Assembly (NCBI RefSeq): GCF_001431425.1
Contig: NZ_LDJG01000008.1
Span: 62,001-126,000, forward strand
DNA: 64,000 bases
Source of the DNA: Stenotrophomonas nitritireducens
Lineage (GTDB): Bacteria > Pseudomonadota > Gammaproteobacteria > Xanthomonadales > Xanthomonadaceae
Direction: 5' to 3'
The position numbers were made by a program, and so were the translations under genes. The notes beneath the pieces were generated by a model, which worked only from the letters and a program-made list of their open reading frames with translations, ran no database searches and was not told the DNA's origin. The number at the start of each line of letters is the position of its first letter. The first letter of the stretch is position 1. This document shows positions 42,502 through 53,763 of the stretch, in pieces.

Positions 42502-44072
42502 GCCGTCCACCCGTACTGCTGGCGCAGGTCGTCGAGCAGGGCCTGGAACTCATCCTCCGATGGCAGGCGGCCGGCGTAGGCGGCGTACTGCCAGGTGCGC
42601 ACCATGCGCGCGAACAGGCGCCGGTCCGCTTCCTGCGGCATGCGCTTCGATGCGCGCAGGCACTGTGCCTCGGTGCTGCCCGGCGGCAGCACGATGTCGG
42701 CGCGCTGGGCCAGTTCATCCAGGTTGGCGCGGTACAGCAGGGCCAGCGCATGCCGTGGCCTGCCGTCCTGCCACAGGCGGCGGGCGCTGGCGAGGATGTC
42801 CGGTGGCAGGGTGTCGGGCAGCTGCAGTTCGTGCTGGGTGACGTCCGACTCGGCTTCGCGCCGGCGGCGGTGCCCGCTGCCGCGCAGCCAGGGCAGCCAC
42901 CAGCGGGCGGTCAGCGCCAGCGCCAGCAGCAGCGCACCGACCACGATCCACAGGAAGCCCTCGCTGAGCAGGGCCAGCAGCTTGATGAACGCGCCCACCA
43001 GTTCGCCGCCGGGGAAGTTCCAGTCCCGCGTCGGCTTCTCTTCCTCCGGCTTCCTGCGCTCCCAATGGCAGACCATGTGTTTGGCGCCGAGTTGCGGATC
43101 CTCATAGGCGCGTGCGGCGGCCTGGCGGAAGCCGGCGGTATCGACCGGCGACGGGCCGAAGATCGCCACCGGCGTGTCGGCCACGGGTGCAGGCGCGGTG
43201 CCGCCCTTGTGGTTGTCGTGCGTCGTCGGTGCCGCATCACTGGCTTCCTGCGCGTGGACCGGAAGCGACAACGGCGCGAATGCCAGCGCCACCAGCAGCA
43301 GGAGCGGCGCCGCGCGTGCCAGCCGCTCACGCAGGCGGCGGAAGGCGATCTCTACGTCCCAGGCTTCCAGCTGGGTGCGGCGGTTGAGGTACAGGCCGAA
43401 ACCGGCGCCGCTGTAGAACGGGCCGATCAGCGTCATCGCCGCCCAGGCCAACAGGTTGAAACCCAGCCATACCCACGCCGGGGTGTCGCTGCCGATCAGC
43501 GATACCGCCACGCGCAGCGATTCGGGCAGCGCATCCAGCGGCACGAACATGAAGACCAGGGCGATGCCGGCCAGCTGCAGCATCACCTCGAAATGCCAGT
43601 ACACCAGGGTCAGCAGCGCCGCATGGCCGTAGGCCGTGCCACCCAGCACACGCCGCCGCAGCCGCCGTTGCCCGGCGTCGCCGCCTTCAAGCAGGTCCAC
43701 CGGCATCAGCAGCGAGCGCGCCGGGCTCAGGCGCCGCCAACTCAGATAGGCCAACAGGTCACGCCAGCCCCAGCGCCACTGCGCGCGCAACGTATCGGCG
43801 GTGCCGGGCACCGCACCGAACGCGCCGCGCGAAATCACGTACAGCGGGATACGCTCGAACGCCGGCTTCAGCCACCACATCAGCAGCGCCGGCAGCCAGA
43901 AGGCCTCCAGCCACCAGCCGGCCAGGTTGAGCAGCGCGAACACCGGCAGGGTCAGCAGCAGCCACGGTTTCCAGATGGCCGCGGCATGGCGCCGCACCAG
44001 CGCGCTGCCCAGCTCCATCGCCTCCCACTGCGAACGTGCGCGCAGCACCACGTCGAGCTGGTCAATGCGCAT
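42498..44072 (-). CDS. DUF4129 domain multipass membrane protein
   Basis: A 524-residue inner-membrane protein with several helices in its first half, a periplasmic loop (about residues 280-385) and a C-terminal DUF4129 cytosolic domain ending AAYAGRLPSEDEFQALLDDL. The start ATG 44072 (MRIDQLDVV) gives an 11-base overlap with the SpoIIM-like gene; an upstream frame to 44219 is shadow. Function unknown; it probably scaffolds the MoxR-linked complex. Confidence 0.8.
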   Translation of the reverse strand: MRIDQLDVVLRARSQWEAMELGSALVRRHAAAIWKPWLLLTLPVFALLNLAGWWLEAFWLPALLMWWLKPAFERIPLYVISRGAFGAVPGTADTLRAQWRWGWRDLLAYLSWRRLSPARSLLMPVDLLEGGDAGQRRLRRRVLGGTAYGHAALLTLVYWHFEVMLQLAGIALVFMFVPLDALPESLRVAVSLIGSDTPAWVWLGFNLLAWAAMTLIGPFYSGAGFGLYLNRRTQLEAWDVEIAFRRLRERLARAAPLLLLVALAFAPLSLPVHAQEASDAAPTTHDNHKGGTAPAPVADTPVAIFGPSPVDTAGFRQAAARAYEDPQLGAKHMVCHWERRKPEEEKPTRDWNFPGGELVGAFIKLLALLSEGFLWIVVGALLLALALTARWWLPWLRGSGHRRRREAESDVTQHELQLPDTLPPDILASARRLWQDGRPRHALALLYRANLDELAQRADIVLPPGSTEAQCLRASKRMPQEADRRLFARMVRTWQYAAYAGRLPSEDEFQALLDDLRQQYGWTA

Positions 44073-45054
44073 CGCCGCCCCCGTGCCCGCCGCGCCACAG
44101 CCAGGCGAACACCAGCGTCCACAGCACGCCGGAGACGGTGAACTTGCCCCACGCCGGCACCCAGGCGATGGACGACCAGAACGCCTCGATGAAGGCTGCC
44201 ACCAACAGCATGAACGCAATGCCCAGGCACAGCCGCGCGCCGATCACCCCGCCTTCCACCAGCGCGTCGATGCGCCGCTTGCGGCCCGGCGCGATCAACC
44301 GCAGGCCCAGCTGCAGGCCGGCGCCACCGGCAATGACGATGGCGGTCAATTCGAACGGCGCATGCCCCACCACGAAGCGCCAGAACGCATCGCCGTAGCC
44401 CACGTGCTGCAGGTGGCCGGCCACCGCGCCGATGGTCAGGCCGTTGAACAGCAGCACCAGCACCGTGCCGACGCCGGCCAGCAGGCCGCTGGCGAAGGTG
44501 CGCAGGCCGATGCTGATGTTGTTCATGATGTAGTGGCCGAACATCGCCCAGTCGGTGCCGCTGTCGCGGCCCAGGTGCTCGGCGGTGGGCGCGTACATCT
44601 TTTCCATCTGCGCGACCTGCTGCGGGTCCAGCAGCAGGTGCACCAGTTCCGGCCTGTACTGCAGCAGCACGAACACGCCCACCAGCGGCACCACGAACAG
44701 CGCGCACGCCACCCACATCGCCGCGGCCTGGCTGCGCACCAGCTGCGGGAAGCCGGCGAACAGGAATTCCACCGCGCGCTGCCAGCGCGGCGCCGGCGCG
44801 CGGTACAGCAGGTTGTGGCCGCGCTGCATCAGCTGCTGCAGGCGTTCGACCAGCTGCGGGCTGTAGCCGCGGCGGCGCGCCAGCGCCAGCTGCTGGCACA
44901 GGCGCCGGTAGCGCTCGGGAATGGTCTCGTCGCCCGGCAGGTCGGGCGCGGGCGTGCCGCGCGCCTTGCGCGCGTTGCCGCCACGCTGCCGCAGCCAGTC
45001 CTCGAACTGGCGCCATTCGTGCTGGTGGCGGGTGACGAACTGTTCCTGCCTCAT
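44062..45054 (-). CDS. Stage II sporulation protein M-like (DUF95) membrane protein
   Basis: A 330-residue membrane protein of the SpoIIM/DUF95 type. The N-terminal third is helical and charged; from about residue 95 there are five or six helices with the family pattern NNISIGLRTFASGLLAGVGT and GHAPFELTAIVIAGGAGLQLG. This is not a sporulation gene here; the family is widespread next to MoxR and RDD genes. It overlaps the RDD stop by four bases. Confidence 0.85.
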   Translation of the reverse strand: MRQEQFVTRHQHEWRQFEDWLRQRGGNARKARGTPAPDLPGDETIPERYRRLCQQLALARRRGYSPQLVERLQQLMQRGHNLLYRAPAPRWQRAVEFLFAGFPQLVRSQAAAMWVACALFVVPLVGVFVLLQYRPELVHLLLDPQQVAQMEKMYAPTAEHLGRDSGTDWAMFGHYIMNNISIGLRTFASGLLAGVGTVLVLLFNGLTIGAVAGHLQHVGYGDAFWRFVVGHAPFELTAIVIAGGAGLQLGLRLIAPGRKRRIDALVEGGVIGARLCLGIAFMLLVAAFIEAFWSSIAWVPAWGKFTVSGVLWTLVFAWLWRGGHGGGDAH

Positions 45055-45728
45055 CGGCGCCCCAGCAGCCAGTTGGCCATCGCGTACAGGCGCAATACGC
45101 CGGTCTGGCCCTGCGCCCGGCTCAGGCCGCCGGCGATGTCGGCCAGCTCGCTCTGGCGCGGGCCGGACAGCGCCGGCGCGCGGTCGGCGAAGGCGATCAC
45201 CGCCTGCTGCTCAGCCGGTTGCAATGGCAATGGCGGCGCCAGCACGGTATCGATGCGCGCCGGCGGCACCGGCGCGGGCGCCGGCACATGCACCACCAGG
45301 CTGCCGGCCACCAGGTCGCCCAGCCGGCGCCCGTGCGCGTCGCACAGGCAGGCGATCAACCCGAGCGCGTAGCCGAACGGCAGCATGTCCACGGTGCGCA
45401 GCAGGTTGCGCACGATCGCCGGCATCCAGCCCAGCGGCGCGCCGTCGCGCGCCACCACGCGCAGGCCGAGCACACGCTTGCCCAGGGTCTGGCCGAACCA
45501 GACCTCCAGCACGATGGGGTAGCCCCAGAACATCAGGAACATCAGTCCCAGGTACAGGCCCTGGCCCAGCCCGCCCAGCGCCATCAGCAGCGGGCTCATC
45601 AGCGCCAGCACGCCGAAACGCGCCATCAGGTCGATCAGCCACGCCAGCGCACGCGGCACCGGCCCGGCCGCAGGCAACTGCAGCGGCACGCCTTCGGGCG
45701 TGATGACTTCGCGGTAGGTATCGAGCAT
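45051..45728 (-). CDS. RDD family membrane protein
   Basis: A 225-residue membrane protein that leads the operon. RDD features are RALAWLIDLMARFGVLALMS with the Arg-Asp-Asp-like segment, FGQTLGKRVLGLRVV, and DMLPFGYALGLIACLCDAHG, followed by HGRRLGDLVAGSLVV. ATG 45728 (MLDTYREV) is chosen over 45791. RDD proteins are thought to be transporters or antiporters. The gene order RDD - SpoIIM - DUF4129 - DUF4350 - MoxR, all overlapping, is a single transcript. Confidence 0.87.
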   Translation of the reverse strand: MLDTYREVITPEGVPLQLPAAGPVPRALAWLIDLMARFGVLALMSPLLMALGGLGQGLYLGLMFLMFWGYPIVLEVWFGQTLGKRVLGLRVVARDGAPLGWMPAIVRNLLRTVDMLPFGYALGLIACLCDAHGRRLGDLVAGSLVVHVPAPAPVPPARIDTVLAPPLPLQPAEQQAVIAFADRAPALSGPRQSELADIAGGLSRAQGQTGVLRLYAMANWLLGRR

Positions 45729-45921
45729 GGGCGGCGCTGCGCTCAACGGCCGGGCGCCGCCCGTCGCGTGCAGGGTCGGGAGTTGTCGCAAGCCCGGTAT
45801 CCGGACCGGGCGGCTGCCGCTGGCATGCGTGTCTCGGTAGCGTCCTGTCAGCGGCTGACTTTACCGGCCGCCGCAACGGATGCCCAGCCCGCGGAAGGGG
45901 GCTCCCGCGGGCCGGTACGGC

Positions 45922-46821
45922 TTACCGCACCGTGGTGTTCTTGCGTTCGCCGCCGAAGAACTTCTTCACCACGCCGCCCAGCGCCACCACGCCGATCAGC
46001 AGCAGCTTCCAGAACTTGGCGAAGATCAGCCCCAGCTTGGCGAACAGCCCGGCCTTGGCCGCAAGCCCGCCGCCGATCAGCGTCGCCACGCCATAGGCGG
46101 CGATCTTGTCGGTCTTGGGGTTGTGGTCGGCATAGCGCGCACCCTGCTCGAACTCGGCCATCGGCAGCAGCTTTTCCATGCCGGTGCGCACCAGCGGCAG
46201 CTCGCCCATGCCCGACACCGCATTGAGGCTCAGGTAGCCATGGCGGCCGAGCACGCGGATGCCGTAATTGAGCACGTGGCCGGACTGGCCATTGAACTCC
46301 AGCTCCTTGGCCCAGTACAGCTTGTTGTTGCCGGCGTCGTAGCGCGGCGGCACCGCCCAGCCCACCAGCTTCAGCGTGCCGTAACCGGCCTTTTCGCGTT
46401 CCGGGTTGGCTTCGTTGATCTGCTCCTGCATGTCGCGCAGCAGCTCGTCGTAGTTGATCTTCGACGCGTCCTCGTCGGACACATAGCCGTCGTCGGCATA
46501 GGTGACCACCACCGCCCAGCTGTCCTCGTCGGCCAGGCTCGGCGAGCGCGGCACGATCAGCCCCAGCACGTCCTCGTCGGGCGGGTTGCCCCACATGTCC
46601 TCCAGCACGCGCCGCGCATCGGCCTGGTCCAGATAGCGGAACTCCGGGCCCAGATTGAAGCGCGCCTTGGCCTCGGGCACCTCGATGGCGCCCGAGCGGA
46701 AATGCAGCGACTGCACGAACGCCGCGGCGTCCTGCTCGTCCTGCGCCAGCGCGGCCGGCGAAGCGGCGCAGAACAGCGTCGCGCCGGCCAACAGGCCCAG
46801 CGCCATGGATCTGATCGACAT
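45922..46821 (-). CDS. DUF2167 domain secreted membrane protein
   Basis: A 299-residue protein with a signal peptide (LGLLAGATLFCAASPAALAQ) and a C-terminal hydrophobic region (about residues 250-285). DUF2167 features are VLEDMWGNPPDEDVLGLIVP, SWAVVVTYADDGYVSDEDA, LRDMQEQINEANPEREKAGY and LVGWAVPPRYD. ATG 46821 begins the signal. The function of the family is unknown. It is separated from the RDD operon by 193 bases. Confidence 0.85.
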   Translation of the reverse strand: MSIRSMALGLLAGATLFCAASPAALAQDEQDAAAFVQSLHFRSGAIEVPEAKARFNLGPEFRYLDQADARRVLEDMWGNPPDEDVLGLIVPRSPSLADEDSWAVVVTYADDGYVSDEDASKINYDELLRDMQEQINEANPEREKAGYGTLKLVGWAVPPRYDAGNNKLYWAKELEFNGQSGHVLNYGIRVLGRHGYLSLNAVSGMGELPLVRTGMEKLLPMAEFEQGARYADHNPKTDKIAAYGVATLIGGGLAAKAGLFAKLGLIFAKFWKLLLIGVVALGGVVKKFFGGERKNTTVR

Positions 46822-46918
46822 GAAAGGGTTCCTTTCCCTGGAGGGCGTCCCCACGCCCGAGGCCGGCAGTGTGAGGCAGCGTGGACCCGGCGGCAACGCG
46901 AAACGCCGGCGGCGCCCT

Positions 46919-46942
46919 GTAGAGCGGGGCAACGCCCCGCTG
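46919..46942 (-). repeat. GTAG-type REP palindrome
   Basis: GTAGAGCGGGGCAACGCCCC, the same core as in the 37772 array, a few bases after the gamma carbonic anhydrase stop. Confidence 0.65.
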
Positions 46943-46950
46943 GCCAGCCG

Positions 46951-47490
46951 TCAGCCCGCCATCCCCAGGTACTGATCCTTCAACCGCACGTAATGGTCCG
47001 CCGAATAGCGCAGCCCTTCGATGTCCTTCGCGCTCAAGGTGCGTACCGGCCGCGCCGGGTTGCCCACCCACAACTCGCCACGCGCCACCCGCTTGCCCGG
47101 CCCCACCACCGCACCGGCACCGATGAACGCCTCGTCCTCGATCACCGCGCCATCGAGCACGCACGCGCCCATGCCGATCAGGCAGTAATCGCCGATGCTG
47201 CACGCATGGATGATGCAGCCATGTCCCACGGTCACGCCCTCGCCGATCAGCGTGGGATAGCCGCCCTTGTTGTACGGGCTCTCGTGGCTGACATGGATGA
47301 TGGTGCCGTCCTGCACATTGGTGCGCGCCCCGATGCGCACATGGTTCACATCGCCCCGGATCACCGTGCCCGGCCACACCGACACGTCATCGCCCAGCAC
47401 CACGTCGCCGATGATGGTGCAGGCGGGGTCGATGTAGACGCGCTGGCCCAGGGTGGGGGATTTGTCTAGGAAGGAGCGGAGGGGGGGCAC
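46951..47490 (-). CDS. Gamma carbonic anhydrase-like hexapeptide protein
   Basis: A 179-residue left-handed beta-helix protein. Hexapeptide repeats such as VVLGDDVSVWPGTVIRGD and HVRIGARTNVQDGTIIHVSH run to a C-terminal helix. The His residues that bind zinc in this family are present (IIHVSH, VGHGCIIHAC). The GTG start at 47490 (VPPLRSFLDK) is preferred, since upstream frame residues have no conserved character. Known members are carbonic anhydrases or acyltransferase-like proteins; the activity here is not proven. The gene ends the block just before the CRISPR array. Confidence 0.88.
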   Translation of the reverse strand: MPPLRSFLDKSPTLGQRVYIDPACTIIGDVVLGDDVSVWPGTVIRGDVNHVRIGARTNVQDGTIIHVSHESPYNKGGYPTLIGEGVTVGHGCIIHACSIGDYCLIGMGACVLDGAVIEDEAFIGAGAVVGPGKRVARGELWVGNPARPVRTLSAKDIEGLRYSADHYVRLKDQYLGMAG

Positions 47491-47635
47491 GGAAAAAGTC
47501 CAAGGCTGGTCGTCTGGCTTTGGATGATAGGCGTATGCCCTGCGTTCTCCTACATCGGGTGGATTGTCGGAAGTGAAGTGGTTGCCGAGCGGAAAGAACA
47601 GAAAGCCTGCTAGCCTAGCTGGATTCCGTCGAAGG

Positions 47636-50600
47636 CTTCTGGTCTGGTTGCTCGGCAACGAACGCGCGGGGTGGTGTTTTCCATGCATCGAACATGCTCT
47701 GAGCTGCCTACTCGGCAGCGAACAGGTTGATCTGGATGTGCACGGTGTCGGCGCTTTTCTGAGCTGCCTACTCGGCAGCGAACAACGAAGCGCTGGACCT
47801 CCTCGCCGCCTACATTCTCTGAGCTGCCTACTCGGCAGCGAACCGTGGCATGTACCAGCCCATCAGCCTCGACATTTTCTGAGCTGCCCACTCGGCAGCG
47901 AACCAGTACAGCCCCCATAGAACCAGCAGGATCATTTTCTGAGCTGCCTACTCGGCAGCGAACTCCCTGTGCCTCTGGCGCGTGGCCCTGGCGTTTTTCT
48001 GAGCTGCCTACTCAGCAGCGAACCGGCGACGCGGCGGCGCCCAGCTTGGCTAGCATTTCTGAGCTGCCTACTCGGCAGCGAACCGTGGAGAAGCCGGTGC
48101 TGCCGGTGATGGTGTTTTCTGAGCTGCCTACTCGGCAGCGAACACCAGCAGATGCTTTCTGCTCCGGTTGCCGCATTTCTGAGCTGCCTACTCGGCAGCG
48201 AACATCGCCCGAGGTGATGAACTCCCGGCGCTTGGTTTCTGAGCTGCCTACTCGGCAGCGAACTTGGGCCTGCGGGGTGAGGCCGTTGTGCCCAATTTCT
48301 GAGCTGCCTACTCGGCAGTGAACGTCGGCAACGGACCAAAGCGAGATTCCCGCAATTTCTGAGCTGCCTACTCGGCAGCGAACAACAGCAAGGCCCTGCG
48401 CCTGCGCCCGGTCAATTTCTGAGCTGCCTACTCGGCAGCGAACTTGACTAGGAATTCAATCTCAACGGAGACGATTTTCTAAGCTGCCTACTCGGCAGCG
48501 AACGCGGTGACGCTACCCGGCGCGGGTTCCGAAGTTTTCTGAGCTGCCTACTCGGCAGCGAACTTCATTCGCGCCCTGGAGGGTCAGGGCGGTCGTTTCT
48601 GAGCTGCCTACTCGGCAGCGAACTAGGGCATGAATTGGAATTCCCCTTTCGCCATTTTCTGAGCTGCCTACTCGGCAGCGAACCTGCAGGCGGCGAGTTC
48701 GAGGTCAGTGCAACATTTCTGAGCTGCCTACGCGGCAGCGAACGGTACGGCGCGGGATCGACCAACATGTCCAAGTTTCTGAGCTGCCTACTCGGCAGCG
48801 AACAGGGCTTGCTTGAGCGCCGGCTTCTCGTCCGGTTTCTGAGCTGCCTACTCGGCAGCGAACGAAGGCGTTCTTTCGCCGGCATGGGCTCGACTTTTCT
48901 GAGCTGCCTACTCGGCAGCGAACTTGGAGGACTGGGCAAATGGCGGAACTGGATTTTTCTGAGCTGCCTACTCGGCAGCGAACCAGGGTGAGCGGAATGG
49001 CCCAGAGGGCGCAGATTTCTGAGCTGCCTACTCGGTAGCGAACGCTCCACCTTCAAGCAGTGGGCCGATGAGGTTTTTCTGAGCTGCCTACTCGGCAGCG
49101 AACGGCTGGGAAGGCTGCGCGGCGGCGGCGGCGCTTTTCTGAGCTGCCTACTCGGCAGCGAACACCAGATCGAGCAGCTGGGCGGCAGCGCTTCCTTTCT
49201 GAGCTGCCTACTCGGCAGCGAACACGAAGCGCTCGCTGATGCGCAACGCCGAAATTTTCTGAGCTGCCTACTCGGCAGCGAACTCAAGCGGAACGCCGCC
49301 GGGAAGCATGGAGGCTTTCTGAGCTGCCTACTCGGCAGCGAACTCGTGCGCTGGTCGCGCAAGGTGCTGTCCCGTTTTCTGAGCTGCCTACTCGGCAGCG
49401 AACCCGACCAGTGGACCCAGTCCCTGAAGGACTATTTTCTGAGCTGCCTACTCGGCAGCGAACTGCCGAGGCCCTGCGTGCGGCGCGCTCGGCCTTTTCT
49501 GAGCTGCCTACTCGGCAGCGAACGCGTCGTCGTCGTGTCGCGCCGCGCTACCGCTTTTCTGAGCTGCCTACTCGGCAGCGAACAGCGTGGTCGCCAACGT
49601 CATCGAGGCCACATTTTTCTGAGCTGCCTACTCGGCAGCGAACAGGCGGGCGGTATAGGTGCCGTCGCGGCGGATTTTCTGAGCTGCTTACTCGGCAGCG
49701 AACGGCAATAGTCGCGCATACAACGGGGTCAGGGATTTCTGAGCTGCCTACTCGGCAGCGAACTCAACCGAGCGGAGCGTGACAAAGTTGGGGGCTTTCT
49801 GAGCTGCCTACTCGGCAGCGAACATGAGGCCCGCAAGTGCCGAATTGGCGTGAACTTTCTGAGCTGCCTACTCGGCAGCGAACCAGGTCCAGCAGGCCCA
49901 TGTAGCTGATGTCGATTTCTGAGCTGCCTACTCGGCAGCGAACTTCTTCAGGGCCACGATGTTCGTGCCCTGTACTTTCTGAGCTGCCTACTCGGCAGCG
50001 AACGTGCTGGTGCACCGGCCACCGAGGGCGGGGAGTTTCTGAGCTGCCTACTCGGCAGCGAACGGTTGCAGGGTTCATGCAGCAATTATTCCTATTTTCT
50101 GAGCTGCCTACTCGGCAGCGAACGGCCACGGCTACGATGCCCCGCTCAACAGCCTTTTCTGAGCTGCCTACTCGGCAGCGAACCGGGTCGGCGAAGAACT
50201 CGACCAGTTCGGGGTTTTCTGAGCTGCCTACTCGGCAGCGAACGGCATCAAGGCGCGCAACTCCAAGCTGTTCGATTTCTGAGCTGCCTACTCGGCAGCG
50301 AACGTACTCGTTGGCATGCTTCGCCGGGCCGTGATTTTCTGAGCTGCCTACTCGGCAGCGAACACGAGAGCGCGCCTCAGCGCTGCGATTGCATTTTTCT
50401 GAGCTGCCTACTCGGCAGCGAACCGGGCCACGTCACCGGCCTTCGCCTGCATTTCTTTCTGAGCTGCCTACTCGGCAGCGAACAGTGCTAGATGGCTTCC
50501 CGGTGCACGGCTCTTTTTCTGAGCTGCCTACTCGGCAGCGAACAGTCAGGTCCTTTCGCAGCTCGGCGCCAGGCATTTCTGAGCTGCCTACTCGGCAGCG

Positions 50601-53600
50601 AACTGCCGGTCAAGGGTGGCGTGGTGGTGGTCGATTTTCTGAGCTGCCTACTCGGCAGCGAACGCCTGCCGGTCGCCCATCAGGCAAACCATGTCTTTCT
50701 GAGCTGCCTACTCGGCAGCGAACGCCAAGCTGACGCCCGGCGCCGGCGCGGTCAATTTCTGAGCTGCCTACTCGGCAGCGAACGCGCGGGGTGCGGCCGA
50801 GCCCGAACTGATCGATTTCTGAGCTGCCTACTCGGCAGCGAACGCTGCAGCCAGGCCTCGGTGTGCTTTCCGAAGTTTCTGAGCTGCCTACTCGGCAGCG
50901 AACAAGCGCTGGCACGTGCACGGGATGCCCTGCGTTTTCTGAGCTGCCTACTCGGCAGCGAACCCGAGCACGACCGCGCCGGCCACGATGTCAATTTTCT
51001 GAGCTGCCTACTCGGCAGCGAACTCATCCAGGCTGTCACGGGCATAGCCGATACGTTTCTGAGCTGCCTACTCGGCAGCGAACCAGGTCCGCGATGAATG
51101 CCTGGTAGCTCTGTATTTCTGAGCTGCCTACTCGGCAGCGAACGCCGGTTGTGCCCTCCCACCCATGCACGCCCATTTCTGAGCTGCCTACTCGGCAGCG
51201 AACTCCACGACATTTCCGCACGCTTCGCCCGGCCAGTTTCTGAGCTGCCTACTCGGCAGCGAACGACTTCAACCGCATCGCCGGCGTGCCCGGCACTTTC
51301 TGAGCTGCCTACTCGGCAGCGAACGAGCAGAGCCTTCAGGCGCTCGTCCCACCGCATTTCTGAGCTGCCTACTCGGCAGCGAACACGGTTCCGGAGTACG
51401 AGCAGCCGATCCTCGAGTTTCTGAGCTGCCTACTCGGCAGCGAACAAGCAGGCCGTTGTAGGTGCCGCTGGCATCATTTTCTGAGCTGCCTACTCGGCAG
51501 CGAACACCAGCGGTATGCCGGTGAGTCCGGCCAGCGTTTTCTGAGCTGCCTACTCGGCAGCGAACCGCGAAGAAGCACAACAACACCGGCCGCGACATTT
51601 CTGAGCTGCCTACTCGGCAGCGAACCCCGTGCTGACCATTCGCCCCGACTTCGGTGATTTCTGAGCTGCCTACTCGGCAGCGAACAAGGTCACGAACGCC
51701 ACCCGGATGCGCTACGATTTCTGAGCTGCCTACTCGGCAGCGAACGGATGATGGGCACCTACGCCGAGCTGCCGATGTTTCTGAGCTGCCTACTCGGCAG
51801 CGAACCGTCCCTGCAAGTCGTCAACGGGCAAGCCGATTTTCTGAGCTGCCTACTCGGCAGCGAACGCTCTCGGTGCGTGCCCAGGCGTCGACCAGCATTT
51901 CTGAGCTGCCTACTCGGCAGCGAACACAATCATCCGCAACACTATCGATGCGCAGAATTTCTGAGCTGCCTACTCGGCAGCGAACGAAGTGGCCTTCGAC
52001 TGAGGGCTCCGCGCCCATTTCTGAGCTGCCTACTCGGCAGCGAACGGAGTCGGCGATGCCTTCCGCCGTGTTGACAATTTCTGAGCTGCCTACTCGGCAG
52101 CGAACGCTACCTATCGACTGGTCTATCGATCCCACTTTTTCTGAGCTGCCTACTCGGCAGCGAACGGCCATGCACAAGCACACGGACGGCATCGCCATTT
52201 CTGAGCTGCCTACTCGGCAGCGAACGTGCAGCAGTTGCAGAAGCTGCGCGAAATGGTTTTCTGAGCTGCCTACTCGGCAGCGAACCCGGCGATGCGCTTC
52301 TCGTTCTCGGCGGTCTTTTTCTGAGCTGCCTACTCGGCAGCGAACCCGATGAAGTGGTTGCCGTCCTGGTCGACGTATTTCTGAGCTGCCTACTCGGCAG
52401 CGAACCGTCTCCGCGCTGCGCTGAATCAGTTCAAGCATTTCTGAGCTGCCTACTCGGCAGCGAACGCACGACGTACACAGTTCGCTGGTTGCTCAATTTT
52501 CTGAGCTGCCTACTCGGCAGCGAACCGCGACGGACGGCTTGCCGCGTTGGAGCGTGTTTTCTGAGCTGCCTACTCGGCAGCGAACGCATCCACTTCGGAG
52601 GCCCCAGCTTGGCGCCATTTCTGAGCTGCCTACTCGGCAGCGAACTGGTCCACCCAGTACACCGCCACGCCCGGGTCTTTCTGAGCTGCCTACTCGGCAG
52701 CGAACGGGAATGGCCGCGAACTTGGCCCGGTGCTGGTTTTCTGAGCTGCCTACTCGGCAGCGAACAGTTCGCGGCAATCGCGCTTAACGCCGTTGATTTT
52801 CTGAGCTGCCTACTCGGCAGCGAACAGTGCCCGTACCACAACCTCACCTTCCCCAGCTTTCTGAGCTGCCTACTCGGCAGCGAACAAAAAGCGGCAGCAC
52901 CTGCGTTGACGCATTCCTTTCTGAGCTGCCTACTCGGCAGCGAACTGGTCGGCAGCCGCGAGCGGAGGTACTTGATTTTTCTGAGCTGCCTACTCGGCAG
53001 CGAACGACGTGCAGCTGCTTGAGGCAATCCGTCAGCATTTCTGAGCTGCCTACTCGGCAGCGAACTCGTCGTCCGACGTGGGGGCCGTGCCCAGCAGTTT
53101 CTGAGCTGCCTACTCGGCAGCGAACCCGGCCCTGCGCAGCTGCTTGGCCAGCACGTTTTTCTGAGCTGCCTACTCGGCAGCGAACCTGCTGCACGTAGTA
53201 ATCGCGCACTTTCACGATTTCTGAGCTGCCTACTCGGCAGCGAACTCCCACCGGATGATGTGCGCCACCGCGGCGTCTTTCTGAGCTGCCTACTCGGCAG
53301 CGAACTCTGGCTGGACGATGAAATGCCGCTACGGCCATTTCTGAGCTGCCTACTCGGCAGCGAACGCGGATGGTGTTCAGGCCACCGAACTCCAACAGTT
53401 TCTGAGCTGCCTACTCGGCAGCGAACTGGTGCAGGTGGACATCCGGGCGGGCTCGTCTTTTCTGAGCTGCCTACTCGGCAGCGAACTCGTCAGTCGCATA
53501 GGACTGCATCTGGTAGTTTTTCTGAGCTGCCTACTCGGCAGCGAACCATGCCCCCAGCTTGTCCATCAGCCCCCGCTCGTTTCTGAGCTGCCTACTCGGC

Positions 53601-53667
53601 AGCGAACTGCGCGCTCTAGAGATGGCGCTCATCTCGACATTTCTGAGCTGCCTACTCGGCAGCGAAC
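47636..53667 (-). CRISPR. Type I-F CRISPR array, 101 repeats and 100 spacers
   Basis: Repeats of 28 bp and spacers of 32 bp (four of 33 bp) alternate with a 60-base period. Read on the minus strand the repeat begins GTTCGCTGCC and ends GGCAGCTCAGAAA, with the type I-F hairpin CTGCC...GGCAG. Counting from the leader, the first repeat is 53640-53667 and the last complete one is 47696-47723; a degenerate terminal repeat lies at 47636-47663. Single-base variants occur only in the 35 distal repeats, including those starting at 47816, 47876, 47996, 48296, 48476, 48716, 49016 and 49676. The other 66 are uniform by eye. Spacer targets were not determined. Confidence 0.98.
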
Positions 53668-53721
53668 TAGACGAATTTCACGTCAAGTCATTGGTAATGC
53701 TAAGGAAATCCATGAATAAAG

Positions 53722-53749
53722 GAATGCCCCCAAAATTCCGGGGGCATTC
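53722..53749 (-). terminator. Stem-loop in the CRISPR leader
   Basis: GAATGCCCCC pairs perfectly with GGGGGCATTC around AAAATTCC. On the minus strand a weak T-rich stretch (CCTTTATT) follows, so it may end the cas transcript about 50 bases after csy4, or serve as a leader element. Confidence 0.55.
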
Positions 53750-53750
53750 G

Positions 53751-53763
53751 CAAGCCACTGATT
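53751..53763 (-). promoter_or_regulatory. IHF-like site in the leader
   Basis: On the minus strand AATCAGTGGCTTG matches WATCAANNNNTTR with one mismatch. Integration host factor bends the leader for spacer integration in type I-F systems. Confidence 0.35.

Noticed and set aside
47636..53667. Self-targeting spacers or identification of phages from spacer sequence
   Set aside because: Could not be established by eye; a search is needed, so no claim is made.
47640..53720. Long open frames across the CRISPR array with repeated peptides such as FLSCLLGSE or SELPTRQRT
   Set aside because: The 60-base period is a multiple of three, so frames stay open through repeats; these are not genes.
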